The translations under genes and the position numbers were made by a program. A DNA stretch of 64,000 nucleotides from Aquatica leii (lineage: Eukaryota > Arthropoda > Insecta > Coleoptera > Lampyridae): positions 14,125,123 through 14,189,122 of the forward strand of contig CM069435.1 of NCBI GenBank assembly GCA_035610365.1, in the 5' to 3' direction. The notes under the pieces are model-generated. The model had not been told where the DNA came from. It saw nothing but the letters and a program-made list of their open reading frames with translations, and made no database searches. Shown one piece after another: positions 1-10,844 of the stretch; position 1 is the stretch's first letter; every line of letters begins with the position of its first letter.

Positions 1-670
1 TCTACGGCAGTTATGTCTCCTTCATTGCGAGTTTTGTCGTTTAATAAATTTTTAACTTTTTGACATTCTAATTGTTCGTTTTTAAAATAATTTTTAAATT
101 TGTCAATGTTCCATAAAAACGCGAAATTATTAGAGTAAGAAGAAAGTAATTGGAATCTCTCATCCACTGATGTTATGATTACATCTAGAGCATTACAAAA
201 ACAAACAACTTTGAACTTTAAAGTTTCGTCGTGGATCGGTTCATCGTCGCATTCATAATCAAAATGTTTTTTTTTATTTTTCGCGGTTTTAGACCTCTTT
301 GTTTTTTGAATTTAGGATCTAGGTCTAAGCTGGATGCTATTTCTTTAGCATTAACCAATAGATCATTAAAACTTTTATCGGAGCGATAAGCTTTCAAAAA
401 ATTATTCAAATTATTTAAGTGATTACAACACTGAGCAACATCAAACTTCGCTTTTTTAATAATTTTACTAACAATGTTAACTTTACTTAAAATATTATAC
501 CACAATATAAGAATGCAAATGAACTCAAAATTTTGCAATTTTTTGGCCAACGATGCAGCCAAATTTTTTACATTATTTTCAAAGTTTTTTTCGCTAATTT
601 CAAACAGAGCATCATAAACCTTCCCAAGTTGATACCTTAAAAAAGTTATTGCATTTATTGTACTAGACAA
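1..670 (-). pseudogene. hAT-like transposase fragment (ZMYM1-like), cut by window edge
   Basis: Reading leftward from 670, the protein starts SSTINAITFLRYQLGKVYDA and runs about 135 aa. The frame then shifts in an A-rich run near 255-270. The next frame continues to position 1 with DYECDDEPIHDETLKFKVV and IITSVDERFQLL. This series is typical of the catalytic-core to C-terminal part of zinc-finger MYM-type 1-like proteins, which are hAT-superfamily transposase relatives. Seen: both frames and the shift. Inferred: the family, from general likeness. The dimerisation domain would lie beyond the window. Nothing upstream of 670 looks like the missing N-terminus, so this is a broken transposon fragment rather than a host gene. 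Confidence 0.6.
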
Positions 671-1576
671 ACGTGTCTCCGATAAAGGTTTTAAAGTTAT
701 ATTTGTTACTACATTAGATAAATTAGATTTCAGAATTTACTAGCGTTTAGTAGACGTAGTTCAATTAAGTTGTTATTGTATGAACGGCACAGTTTTTCCA
801 AGTACATTAAAAATACAATGTAATTTGAAGATAATGTATTTACAGATGTTTAAATTAGGTAATGTTACGTAGTTCACTCAAAATACTTGAATACATAAAT
901 AACACTGCAAAAATAAAGCTAAATATGCAAAAGAAGTATTTTTAAGGTACAACGATTAAATTTTTTACTCTGAACAAGCGGATTGTAAAAATTCAGCCTT
1001 AAAATTCGTGCAAAGAGTTTATTGTTTATATATAGTAGAAACAAAACTTATTCTTAAATAAAGTGATAACATAACTCGACTGATAACATTATTTATGATT
1101 CGAATAAGAGGCATGCAGTGTCAGGAATCTTTACTTTGATTGCGTTAAATCATTTATGTTATAGTGTTTTTTCTTATACAATTTAATAAAATTGAACCAT
1201 TTTCTAGATTTTTTGGGTTATTTGTTTATTGTTTTGCAATTTTAATTTTAAAACATTTGAATTAGCATGGTTTGCAGCGTGGTTCTATGCAACTACTTTT
1301 TGATACAAAATGTCACTATATAAACATATATAAATTTTGAATTGTTGAATAAAGTTGTCATATTTATAAAGCGACTTTCTTTAAATTAAATAAACGCGTG
1401 TGTTTATAGGTCTGTAATCTAAACAAGAGTATTTTATTAACTAACGTGTATTGTAACAAAAAAAAGAAACTAACTTAAAGTTCCCAAAAACATTAAGAAA
1501 AAATTTGCAAGCACAAATCTTGCAGTTTGGTTAAGTTTCAGATGTAACCTTTTTCTTGGCATTGGTTTTGCACATA
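671..1576. other. Gene-free AT-rich stretch containing one repeat copy
   Basis: No coding frame longer than background and no RNA gene recognised. About 785-1105 is one copy of a dispersed repeat (separate entry). The remainder is AT-rich with no feature I can support. Confidence 0.6.
785..1105 (+). repeat. Dispersed repeat, copy 1 of 2
   Basis: Shares long stretches with 9562-9755, for example a block around AATAACACTGCAAAAATAAA, and with 10445-10640 around a GTGATAACAT..GACTGATAACATT motif. Same orientation in both places. No coding capacity or terminal repeats were recognised, so the class is unknown. Confidence 0.6.
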
Positions 1577-2892
1577 CAGTGAGCTCGTAAAATATGGAAT
1601 CAATTCATTATTTTTTAAATGATAAAGTTTGGGGAAATTTCTTCGAACACGTCGATTATGTTTGTTTAAACTGAATTTTTTTGACCGTTGTCTTTTTTTG
1701 TTCGTGTTTTGTTTTCGAGCTATGACGTCATCGATATTTTTTTAACGAATTTTGATAGAATTCGTTTTTCTGAGTACGAAAATGTCAAGAAAGTGTGACC
1801 TTGAAAAAAACCTTTTTGAGATATTCGGTTCCAAAGCTCCAAAAAATGTAAGCAAAAGTTATGCGATAAAACCAATTATCCAGGAAGCACTGAACAATTT
1901 TGACACTTAGAATTTTGCACTTGTTTCTCGAAAGTTTATGTTGTATTTTTCTGATTAATCATTGCTTAATAGTATTTCAAATTTATTTTTCTTTTCTCAT
2001 CTATTTGAAAATTGTTCTCCTTTAAGCGATAAGGAAAGAATAGAAATTTAGATCGGTTATGGAGACAGAGTTCACACACAAGTTGAAGTTTGCTGTTTAT
2101 TTAATAACAAATATCCTAACAGAGAACTTATTACACAGCAAGATCGATCAGATATTTTTGGAAGTGGGCAATGCGAGAAATCGCGTTAAAATAAGTCGTC
2201 GAACAGTCCAGGAAGATGTTAAATTAAACGTTCTACTTGAGTTACAAGAAAATCTTTAATTACCCACCCGTAAAGTGGCAGCAGACAACGAAATAGTTCA
2301 AAATTCCGTCTTAAAACATTTGAAGTTGAAAAAATGACACCCGTATAAATTAGTTTTGATCTAAGAACTAAACGAAAGTGATCTTGACCGCAGGTTACAG
2401 TTTTGCAAAACCATGTTTCAACGCCTGATTGATGACGGCACAGTAAATTAGCAAAACTATAGATCAACACTAGAAAATGAAAACTCATAGTCAGTTTCCA
2501 CAAAAAGTTAACGTTTAGGTTAGCATTGTAGGTAACCGTATCTTGGGTTTTTTTTGGGCGCGTTTACCAGTCAAAGATAGCTTGGATTTTTAAGAGACTA
2601 ATTAGTTCTTGCACTTGCAGTACCATATCCAAAAGGATTCAGATCTGCCCAATAGTAAGATATAGTATAGTGTACTAAATTAAAACACATTCATCAGATA
2701 ACTTTTGCTTACATTTTTGAAACTTCGCAACCGAAGATCTCAGAAAACTTTTTGCGTTACTTTTAAAAAAAATGTTGATGATGTCATAACTCGAAAACAA
2801 AACACGAGCAAAGGATGTCAATGACGGAAAAAGTGACATTTAAACAAAATTGACGTATTTTCATATTCCACACTTATCTTACAAGCTCACTG
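1577..2892 (+). mobile_element. Mariner/IS630-like relic with long terminal inverted repeats
   Basis: The 1316-bp block is bounded by CAGTGAGCTCGTAA at the left and its near-perfect complement at the right. A TA dinucleotide sits immediately outside each end (1575-1576 and 2893-2894), as expected for a TA target-site duplication. Homology between the arms extends inward roughly 200-300 bp, including matching TGTTTTGTTTTCGAG and ATGTAAGCAAAAGTTAT stretches. The centre holds only the N-terminal part of a transposase (separate entry), and the catalytic domain is absent. It is an internally deleted, non-autonomous copy. Boundaries are directly visible; the superfamily follows from TA duplication plus protein remnant. 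Confidence 0.8.
2059..2490 (+). pseudogene. N-terminal HTH region of a mariner/Tc-like transposase, with in-frame stops
   Basis: One frame carries recognisable sequence from METEFTHKLKF through LELQENL, then a stop, LPTRKVAADNEI, a stop, HPYKLVLI, a stop, and ELNESDLDRRLQFCKTMFQR. The order (helix-turn-helix, short linker, HPYK.., RRLQFC) matches the N-terminal DNA-binding half of insect IS630/Tc-like transposases with a DUF4817-type head. At least four in-frame stops are present and no DDE/D residues follow. It lies centrally between the inverted repeats of the enclosing element. Confidence 0.65.
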
Positions 2893-2984
2893 TATAAAGT
2901 TTGGTTTTGGTTTTGCTAATGCGAGTGTGATCTGGGTCTTGTGTATTGTAATTTTAGCAAAAAAATAAATGTTTTTATTATGAC

Positions 2985-3855
2985 TTTGACAATCAATCAA
3001 TTAACCGTCTATATCTATTTGTTCTCGGATGTAGGCATCTCCAAGGATTTTCCATTGTTCCCTGTTCTGCGCTTTTTGTAATCAGTTGTAATCTGCTACT
3101 CTTTTAATGTCATCACTCCATCTAAGTGGGAATCTTTTTCTATTCCTTGTCCCCACTTTTTTGCACTATTTTCTTTGTCCATCTATCTTCTGTTATTCTT
3201 GCAATGCGACCAGCCCATGATCATTTAAACTTAAGCGCTTTTTTAAGTACGACTTCTACTTTTGCTTTTTCTTATTTTATCTTTAGATGCCCAGTATTTT
3301 ACGTTTCATCAATCATTGTCTTATTCCTAATTTTCGTATATTATTTGCCTTTAGCGTTCACGTTTCTGCTGCATATGTTATTACTGGGAGTATATATTAA
3401 TAAAATAATTTTGTTTTTAGCTTTTGATCAATTTTACTTTGTAGCATTTTTCTGTATCTACCAAATCCGACCCGACTCAGTTTTATTATTCTGTCTATTT
3501 CTTTTGTTTGGCTGCTCGATTGTACTGTAATAAGTTGTTCGAGGTAACTAACTGTAGCTCTCAACTATTTCGTTAGTTTCGTTTTTTAAATTTATATCAG
3601 TTTTCTGTTCCACCAAATCATTTATCATAATCTTGGTTTTTCCTTTATTTACGTTTAACCGAATCTCTTTTAATTTTTTATTTAAATCTATTAGCATTTC
3701 TTGTAAGTCCTCAAGATAAGTAAGATGTCGTCTATGAATTTCAGGTTATTTAATCTCTCTGCGTTGATATTTAACCTCTTGTTTTTCCATGGGTACACTC
3801 TAAACACATACTGTAAACATAACGTAAATAATTTTAAAGAAATCGTATTACCTTG
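2985..3855 (-). pseudogene. RTE-like LINE, C-terminal half of reverse transcriptase (decayed)
   Basis: Reading leftward from 3855 in shifting frames: INAERLNNLKFIDDI (the F/YADD active-site region, now FIDD), LQEMLIDLNKKLKEIRLNVN, KGKTKIMIN, then ILPVITYAAET, then RWSDDIKRVADYN and QNREQWKILGDAYIREQ. This order is that of the endonuclease-reverse transcriptase proteins common in insect RTE-like LINEs, ending near 2995. Several stops and frameshifts break it. It is probably the downstream end of the LINE whose upstream part lies at 5396-6860, with an R1-like fragment between. The segment joining motif A to the FADD box is missing. Confidence 0.65.
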
Positions 3856-5395
3856 CCTTGTTTTTATTTATTTCAAGAGGTGGTTCGTCTAGCGCCCCTG
3901 CACTGCGGTCTCTTTGGTTCTTTTGTGCACCTCTGATTTTTTACTCTCTCATCAGTTCTGTTTCGTCAATGAAGTCCAGAAGTTTATTTCAAGGGGCTTT
4001 TTTCAACTCATCATCGGTTAGCTTTGGTTTTCCGAGAATCATTGTGCGTTGCATTTGATACGCTTCGCATTTGCACAGCAGATGCTGCGGAGTCTCGCCG
4101 TCTTCCAAGCATCCGCGGCATAAGGGGCTACTTTGCAGTCCAATTTTATGCATATGTTTGTTAAGGCCACAGTGCCCTGTAATTAGTGCCGTGAGTTTCC
4201 TTAATTTTTGTCGATCCATGCTTATTAGTGCAGTTTGAGTGTTGAATTGTGGCTCTGTAAGGAAGAGTTTTGTGTGCCTCATCCCTGAAGAGTTTTTCCA
4301 TAATTTTTTATGCTCCGCTGCCAGTTTGCTGCGAATTATTTCTTTTCCGGTCTCGTATGTGATTCCGAAAACGGGTTCAGGTCCGATATATGTCCCTGTT
4401 GTGCCCTTTTTTGCTAGTGCGTCTGCCATTAGGGTACCCTTTACCTTCTGGTCTTTTGGTATCCAGATGAGCTGCACTGGTTGGCGAGTTGCCAATATTT
4501 CCAGACTGCTTATGCATGCTATAATCAGTTTGGACTTTATTAATGGTGATCTTAGCGCCAGTAGTGCTGCTTGGCTGTCAGACATGATCGATATCGGCCC
4601 ATTTGTGTATGATTTCGAGTCGATAATGTTTCTGACACACCAGTCAATAGCAGCAACTTCAGCTTGTAAAGCAAATGCATATTTACCTAAACTCAGCGAA
4701 AATTGCTTCCTATGGTGCTTGCCTCCATATACTCCTGCTCCGGTACCGTTGCGATTTTTGGTCCCATCTGTGTACCAGATAGTTCCTTTAACCGCGCCCG
4801 GGTTAATGTTTTTTGTCCATTCGTCTGGTCACGGTATTATCACTTTAAATTTCTTTAAAATGTAATAATTTTTTGTGAAGTCGGATCTCATAGTTAAGAT
4901 CGTTTCTTCACGCAGCACGTTGTATATACCCGGTTTGTTTTTCCCGATGATTGACGCGTGTTCATTAATGTGTAGCCTGTATGCTATTTGTCTTGCTTTC
5001 ATCATTACAACGAGGTGTAATGGTGGAAGTGAAAGTAGTGCTTCCATGGTTGCTGTGGGCGTGGTTCTCATCGCTCCTGTTATCAGTAGACTTGCCATTC
5101 TATATTCTTTGCTGATCTTTGCACCCGGCTTTTTAGGTTGGTTTTCTCACCCCATACAAGCGCGCCGTATGTGATGATGGGTCTTGTTACCACAATATAT
5201 AACCATTTGGTGATTGTGGGTTTCAATCTCCATGTGCGCCTGACCATCCGTTTGGTTATATTACGAACCCTGATGGCCTTCGTTGTGACTTTTTCTAGAT
5301 GAGTATTGGTATCAAGAGTAAGTCCCAGATATATGTGACTTCTTTTGTCATCGAGAGCGTAACTCCGTACATCGTAGGTTTATATTACCATTTAG
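3856..5395 (-). pseudogene. R1-like LINE fragment: reverse-transcriptase tail plus RNase H and zinc knuckle
   Basis: From high to low coordinates: YLGLTLDTNTHLEKVT, RNITKRMVRRTWRLKP, RPIITYGALVWG, MASLLITGAMRTTPTATMEA (the conserved stretch after the RT thumb), then an RNase H domain with WYTDGTKNRNGTGAGV, ALQAEVAAIDW and SIMSDSQAALLALRS supplying the D-E-D catalytic series. It ends with a Cys-His knuckle around LCRGCLEDGETPQHLLC. The RNase H part is nearly open (long frame 3989-4585), while the upstream part has frameshifts near 5098 and 4830. Only the 3' portion of the element is present, as expected for 5' truncation on insertion. It sits inside the RTE-like LINE remnants at 2985-3855 and 5396-6860. 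Confidence 0.75.
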
Positions 5396-6860
5396 TTTTC
5401 TTCTGGCGCTTTGTTTCTCTTTATATCTTTTAGTGCTTTTTCGATTTTATATATTTCTATGTTTGTAATACTCTCTGAATTTTTTGATATCTTTGATGCT
5501 TACGTTTGTTCTTGCACGATACAATTCTGTTTAAAATTCTTTTGTTGTTTTGTGGATCTTGTTTTGGTCTGTAATTAAGTTACCGTTTACATCTCTTGAT
5601 GATGTTGTAATTGAATCTCCCAATCTTCTTTTCTTTTGCCACTGTTTTGTATTTCCTCCTTTTTCAATTGCTTCTTGTATTTTTCTTTCGTGCCATTTTT
5701 TGTATCTTTTCTCGCCACCTTTCTTATTGTTTTGTTAATTTTTCAGATATTTTGTTCCCGGTTTTCGGCAAGTTTTTTTCTTTCATTCATTAGTTTCTTT
5801 GTATGATTAGATATCTTGTCGTTTTTTGCTGTTTCATTTTTTATTTTACAAGAGGTTATCTTCATTTCTTTTCAAATTTTTTTCTTGTTCTATGTCCTCT
5901 TCATCATTCCTGTAATATGATTTATTTTTGTTTTTTCTATATTTTTTGCTTTTTTATTTCTGGTTTAAATGACTATTCTGATTCCCACTAATATGTGGCC
6001 GCTTTCTGTTCTTATTCTTTTAACTACTGACACATCTTTAACTGTACTTATGTTCTCCCATACATTTTTTGTTTTTTTGTTTTTTTTAGCATTAAAATCA
6101 CTTATTATTACTAGATATTTTGTGGGGTTTTCTATAAAGTACTCGCTTATTTCTTCATACAGTTGTTCTACTTTCTCTTCATCATAATCTTTAGTTGGTG
6201 CATATATTTCTATTATTTTTAGTGAGTGTTTTTCAAAATCTTTGTTATTATATATATTATACGATGTGTAACAATTTTAAAATGAATGATATTTTTATTT
6301 AATTTTTGTTTATTAGAAAACTCACCTCCTACGTTTTTGCCTTTTTGTTGTTTCTAGAATAGACAGTTTTCGCCCCTCATCCTTACTCCACTTATTCCAA
6401 TAATGCCCTATTTAAAATCATTTAATTCTTCTTCTAGTTCTAGTACCCTATCTTCTCTTAATAGTGATCGAACGTTGTTACTATTATTATTATTGCGGCA
6501 GCCTGTCTGAACCCAATGATTCTTAGCACTCTCTATCTTCTTACTGTGCCGCCCGCTGCCTTGGGTGGAAGGTTGAAGATTGCTGCGAATTGAGGACCTT
6601 TTTCTTTTTTGTATTGTCAAATTTATACCTTGGAGGTATTTGGCCAAATACACCCCGCCGTCCAGACGTCTTGGTGCATGCAGTTTACCTTCTGCCACGA
6701 TAAAATTTAGCCGCTCCACTGGAATATCCGCTTACTCTAGGACAGACAATACACTGATTTGCCAGTTTTGGTCTACTCTGGGTCTTTTATTTCTCCGGTA
6801 GGTTTTTCCGTATTCGCCAATTGGGGAGGCGCCCGATAGGGGGACTAGCAAACCCCACAT
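5396..6860 (-). pseudogene. RTE-like LINE: 5' leader, endonuclease and start of reverse transcriptase (decayed)
   Basis: The first readable domain is the endonuclease/exonuclease/phosphatase fold: NVRSLLREDRVLELEEEL near 6420-6480, then IIEIYAPTKDYDEEKVEQLY and YLVISDFNAKK near 6070-6220. A linker with KWHERKIQEAIEKGGNTKQW follows, then SSRDVNGNLITDQNKIHKTT and the first RT helix IEKALKDIKRNKAPEEN near 5400-5460. The region 6540-6860 is richer in G+C and may be the 5' leader. Many stops and frameshifts are present. The rest of the RT palm was lost or displaced where the R1-like fragment begins. Confidence 0.6.
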
Positions 6861-9561
6861 GGGACTTTGACAATAGTTACATGATCTTAGTTTTTACTTG
6901 ACTCTGACAGTGCACTCTTTGGGTTTGTATTTTTTAGCAATTTGCTTTATTAAGTGTTTTGTGTTTTGCAAGTAATGTCTGAGCTTAACTCTTTGACAGG
7001 ATCTAGTCAATCCTACGTTAAGATTAAGATTATATATTATTACAATTTTTAACGATATGTAAAGTATTCATTAAGATAAAAAAGCGATTACAATTCATGT
7101 ATTTAAAAAAAACTTGTATTTGAGAAAATGAGTAATTTCAATAATGCTTCTTGTATGAAATATACGTCTAATGAATTGTTATAACTTATCATTTGTGATC
7201 TTTTACAACAAATTATTTAAATAACAAAATATTTTTGGTGTATTTATACGTTTTGTTTATAATAAATTCTAGAAATTTTACCACACACATTTTTTTAAAG
7301 AATAAAGTTCATGTGCGTACAACGGTGGCTTTAGATGGTTTGAGCAATAGACGTACTGGCAATTATAAACGAAATCGGATTTATTTTTCAAAATTATTAG
7401 AATTAAATTAAAGTTATTTGTCTATGTATACTGATCACATCAGTGATCTACTTTAACAGTGGAATTAACATTTGTAAACGGTTTTGAATTTACTGTTATT
7501 TAAAAATAATTATGTTGTAATCAAAATATTGATAATTTTCTTCTTGAATAATGTATTATATAATAACCGAATAGAAAAAAATGCAAAAATACTTAAGATA
7601 ATCAATATTTCCTTTTTGGTTTTAAATATTTTTCTTTCATGTCAGAAAAATACCAATAACAAACCATGACTATAAAATACCAGTCAAGTTACAATAATTT
7701 TTCCGGCTTCTTTATCTTCATTGTATAAAAAGAACACATTAAGCTCATTCAATTAAGCTTGTACTAACGGCGTGTGCGTATATGCGTAGGCATATGCAAA
7801 GCATATATGAATCGAGCAACAAGATAAAACACGTTTCAAATAGATTAATTAACAATTCTACTTAGCTTATAGAAATAAATGTTAGTTGCCTTTGTAATTT
7901 ACCTTATTGAAGTACTACTAACTTACATTATCCTTTAAGATGGAAAATAGTTTGACGTGGTTCTAGATTAACCACTATACGTATCGTCCTTTTTTCAAAA
8001 CGACTACTGACAGCTAATTTTTCAAAAAATATTGCCAACAAATTTCAGTTAATTACATATAATTTAATAATTTCTTTTTCCAAGAATAAATTTGCAAATT
8101 GTTCCGTTATCCTACTATAAATCTAAACATTTCCAATTAACTTTCTATTATAAATAACCAAAGTTTAATAAACTACAAGTTGTTTATACAAAACAAAATA
8201 TAAATCAACTAAAATACCTACAATCGAATGTTATATTGAAAATATCGTGTTAAAACCTTAAGGTGTGGTTGCGGCAATTTAATGCAATTTAATATGAAAT
8301 ATACCATTACGTTTTGATTAAAATAGGTCTAAATTTGCATATAAAATATACGTAACTTAAATAAGATATTATTACGTGAACTTTTAATTATAACCATTAT
8401 TGTTACTGGCTACTGTGCGTAAGCATCAAATTATTATAATTTCGCGACTGAACCGCTAATCTAATTTAAATATTTTTTTTTTGGTGTAGGTACGTTGCCA
8501 GAGTTTTTCTAATAGAGAATTGATTATTGCTTTTTTATAATTATTGGCTTAAAACTTTACAGTTTAATTCAAAGAATGAATGCTTTGAGCAAAATTATTT
8601 TTCTTTGTAAAACTGGCTCAAGATATATTTTCATAACTTCTTTTATACTGCCGTTCATTATTTGATAAAAATAATCAATTTCTTTTATAGTTATTTTAGT
8701 AGGTAAAAAAATTTCTAAAAGTTTTGTTAACAGTGAATATTCGTCCGTATCAGCTATCAGTTCTTTAATCAATAGCATTGACAAAATTGATTTTTTCCAT
8801 TCTCCGTCTCAATTTATTGCTTAAATGCTTTTTTTACCACTCGTAATAATCTAATCAGTTTGATTAATTTCACTTATTTTCATTTTCATTTAATCAATTA
8901 TTCGGACACTATTAATAAATTTTGTTTTATTATTAAATTTTTGTTTTTGAAAACAGTACATCATAATTAACGCATCAATTTAGAAATCACTAGAAATATT
9001 AACTTTGAATTTACTTCTTATCAAGTTTCTTTACTGCGGCGTTGCTGTAGACCATAAATTGGTGTTGTAGTTTATTTTTTGTTTTATTTTTAGTTGTGTA
9101 AAATGTTAATTAAACAAATATGTAAATTGAATTACATTGAGACTTGCGGTTTTTGATAACAATAACCGAATGATAAAAAAAACATGTATTTGAGAAGAAA
9201 CTAAATGTTTATTGGTTAGAAAGGAGTAAATACACACAGCATGTTTCTGAATAACAATTTCTTAATTTAGAAGATGAAAATATAGTATCGATAAAACAAA
9301 AAAAGTCATTGAAACAAATGAAATAAAAACATTTAAAAAAATCTAAATTTTGCGCTAAATAAATCGAAAATGACAAACCTGTTGCATTAAATAATCTCCT
9401 GAGTTTGTTGACACCGTGAATTAAAATAAAATTAAATTAATTCGCTGTTTGAAGAACGACACACTTATTCTCAGTAATTTACTGACACTAAAAATAAAAA
9501 TAAATACCGAATAAATAATGTTTGCAGGTAAGATGTATTTAAATTAAGGTGTTATTCTAAA
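6861..9561. other. Gene-free AT-rich stretch
   Basis: No recognisable protein, RNA gene or transposon ends. The short frames at 7484-7669 (+) and 8569-8784 (-) have compositions expected by chance in AT-rich DNA. A polypyrimidine/AG|GT junction at 9531-9542 is discussed as a possible ratchet splice site. Confidence 0.5.
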
Positions 9562-9755
9562 AACTGCACATTTTTTTCAAGTACACTAAAGATACAAAGT
9601 AATTCGAAGATAACGTATTAACAGATGTTTGTGTGAGGTAATGTTACGTAGGTTACTCAAAACAAAATAAATAACACTGCAAAAATAAAGCTAAATATGC
9701 AAAACAACTATTTTTAATGTAAAATAATTATTTTTTTTACTCTTAACCAGCATCC
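9562..9755 (+). repeat. Dispersed repeat, copy 2, first half
   Basis: Aligns by eye with about 785-980, including AATAACACTGCAAAAATAAA and the preceding TTCGAAGATAA..GTATT.ACAGATGTTT block. The second half of the copy continues at 10445-10640. The roughly 700 bp in between are therefore later insertions, namely two other repeats listed next. Confidence 0.55.
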
Positions 9756-9915
9756 CATTTTGTGTAAAACAACACTTAATAAATTAAAAAAATTTAAGTG
9801 CGTGTTTTTACGCGCAATTGAAGTAAAATTTCTTTGGCGTTTGTGATTAAACTTAAATTAAAATATTTAAATATCATTTTAGGTTGAATCTTAAGCTTTT
9901 ACGTTTGCTTTGGTT

Positions 9916-10163
9916 ACAATTATAAGCGACTTTCGGCTTAGACCGCGTCGTAGTCGTAGACCGTCACTTACACTTTTTCCTCCAATGACATTTACCACTC
10001 TGAAGATGCAAGCTGCAATGGCTTGCAGAACGTCAGTTTGTTCGGGTTCACGAACGACAATACGACCAAGACCAAGTTCAATTTCTTGTTTTGGCTCTCA
10101 AGGAGAGACTAAGATCAAGCCTAAAAGGTCTCCGTGTTCAAAATCATTTCAAGTTGTTGATTT
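9916..10163. repeat. Penelope-tail-like hairpin repeat (copy H1)
   Basis: Begins ATTATAAGCGACTTTCGGCT, the signature also found at 34373 and 48541. Here the block with GACATTTACCACTCTGAAGA, TGCAAGCTGCAATGGCTTGC and AACGTCAGTTTGTTCGGGTT is in the opposite orientation relative to that signature compared with the other copies, so the copy is internally rearranged. It is inserted in the repeat copy 9562-10640. The 85-aa frame over it is not a gene. Confidence 0.6.
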
Positions 10164-10164
10164 T

Positions 10165-10380
10165 TAAAATTTTTATTTATTAATGAAAGAGTAAATTGTT
10201 ACTAGAACTTTGCCATTTGAAATTAACTGAACACGGTTTTGTTTTATATTAATGATGTTTTCTATTCTATAATTCGTTTATACCACTCTCACTTTTTCAC
10301 CCATCAACGTGGATAGTCACAACGAAATTAAAGGTTAGAATATAACCGTCAGAAATACAAATAAAAAAATGCCTAGTTAC
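10165..10380 (+). repeat. Three-copy interspersed repeat, copy A
   Basis: Shares CCATTT(G/T)AAATTAACTGAACA, TTTTATATTAATGATGTTTT and TTTATACCACTCTCA blocks with 31025-31275 and 31372-31520. Copies A and B also share GGTTAGAATA..GTCA.AAATA.AAATAAAAAAAT at the end. No terminal inverted repeat or coding sequence seen. Possibly a short non-autonomous element or a solo-LTR fragment. Confidence 0.55.
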
Positions 10381-10444
10381 TGTTTTTAATTGCGGCAACT
10401 ACGTGAACGTAACTCTAAAAAAATTAAGCGCCTAAAGAAGTTTT

Positions 10445-10640
10445 ATTTCAAAAATTGATGCAAAGTATGTATAGAAACAAACCTGAAAAAATAATTGATA
10501 TTATAAACCAAAATTAAGATTACTATAAACGATGTTTTTTCTGTCATGTAACATACGTCTGGCCTGTTTTTTAACAAAGTGATAACATTATGCGACTGAT
10601 AACATTATCCGCGGTTCCAAGACGTATTGTATATATAATC
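10445..10640 (+). repeat. Dispersed repeat, copy 2, second half
   Basis: Matches about 1005-1105: GATGCAAAG..TATAGAAACAAA and AAAGTGATAACATTATGCGACTGATAACATTAT. It is separated from the first half of the copy by two other repeats, and resembles copy 1 less closely than the first half does. Confidence 0.45.
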
Positions 10641-10735
10641 CAAAACGTGAATAAAATAGCATTTACTTACTTGGTAAAAAAGTATACTCAACTCAATCGA
10701 TGAATTTGTAATAAATATTCAATTAGGGTCTAGTA

Positions 10736-10815
10736 CATTTCGCCGCGGTTGATTTGCCGCTAGGACTGTTCACCGCGAAGACGATTCGACGCGATAACGG
10801 TTCGCCACACAGTTT
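10736..10815 (+). repeat. Degenerate GC-rich short tandem array
   Basis: About five diverged 15-17-bp units share a TTCGCCGCG-like core: TTCGCCGCGG, TTTGCCGCTA, TTCACCGCGA, TTCGACGCGA, TTCGCCACAC. It stands out in an AT-rich background and abuts the end of the Penelope-like fragment. It could be a subterminal array of an unidentified DNA transposon; only one end is visible. Confidence 0.5.
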
Positions 10816-10844
10816 GCAGGGGGATGTTTTCACGGAAATATTTT

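Noticed and set aside
3126-3530. 134-aa plus-strand hydrophobic frame
   Set aside because: Antisense to the RTE-like reverse-transcriptase remnant; hydrophobicity comes from the complement of Lys/Glu codons.
8569-8784. 71-aa minus-strand frame MSMLLIKELIADTDEY..
   Set aside because: No recognised family, no neighbours, AT-rich composition typical of chance frames.
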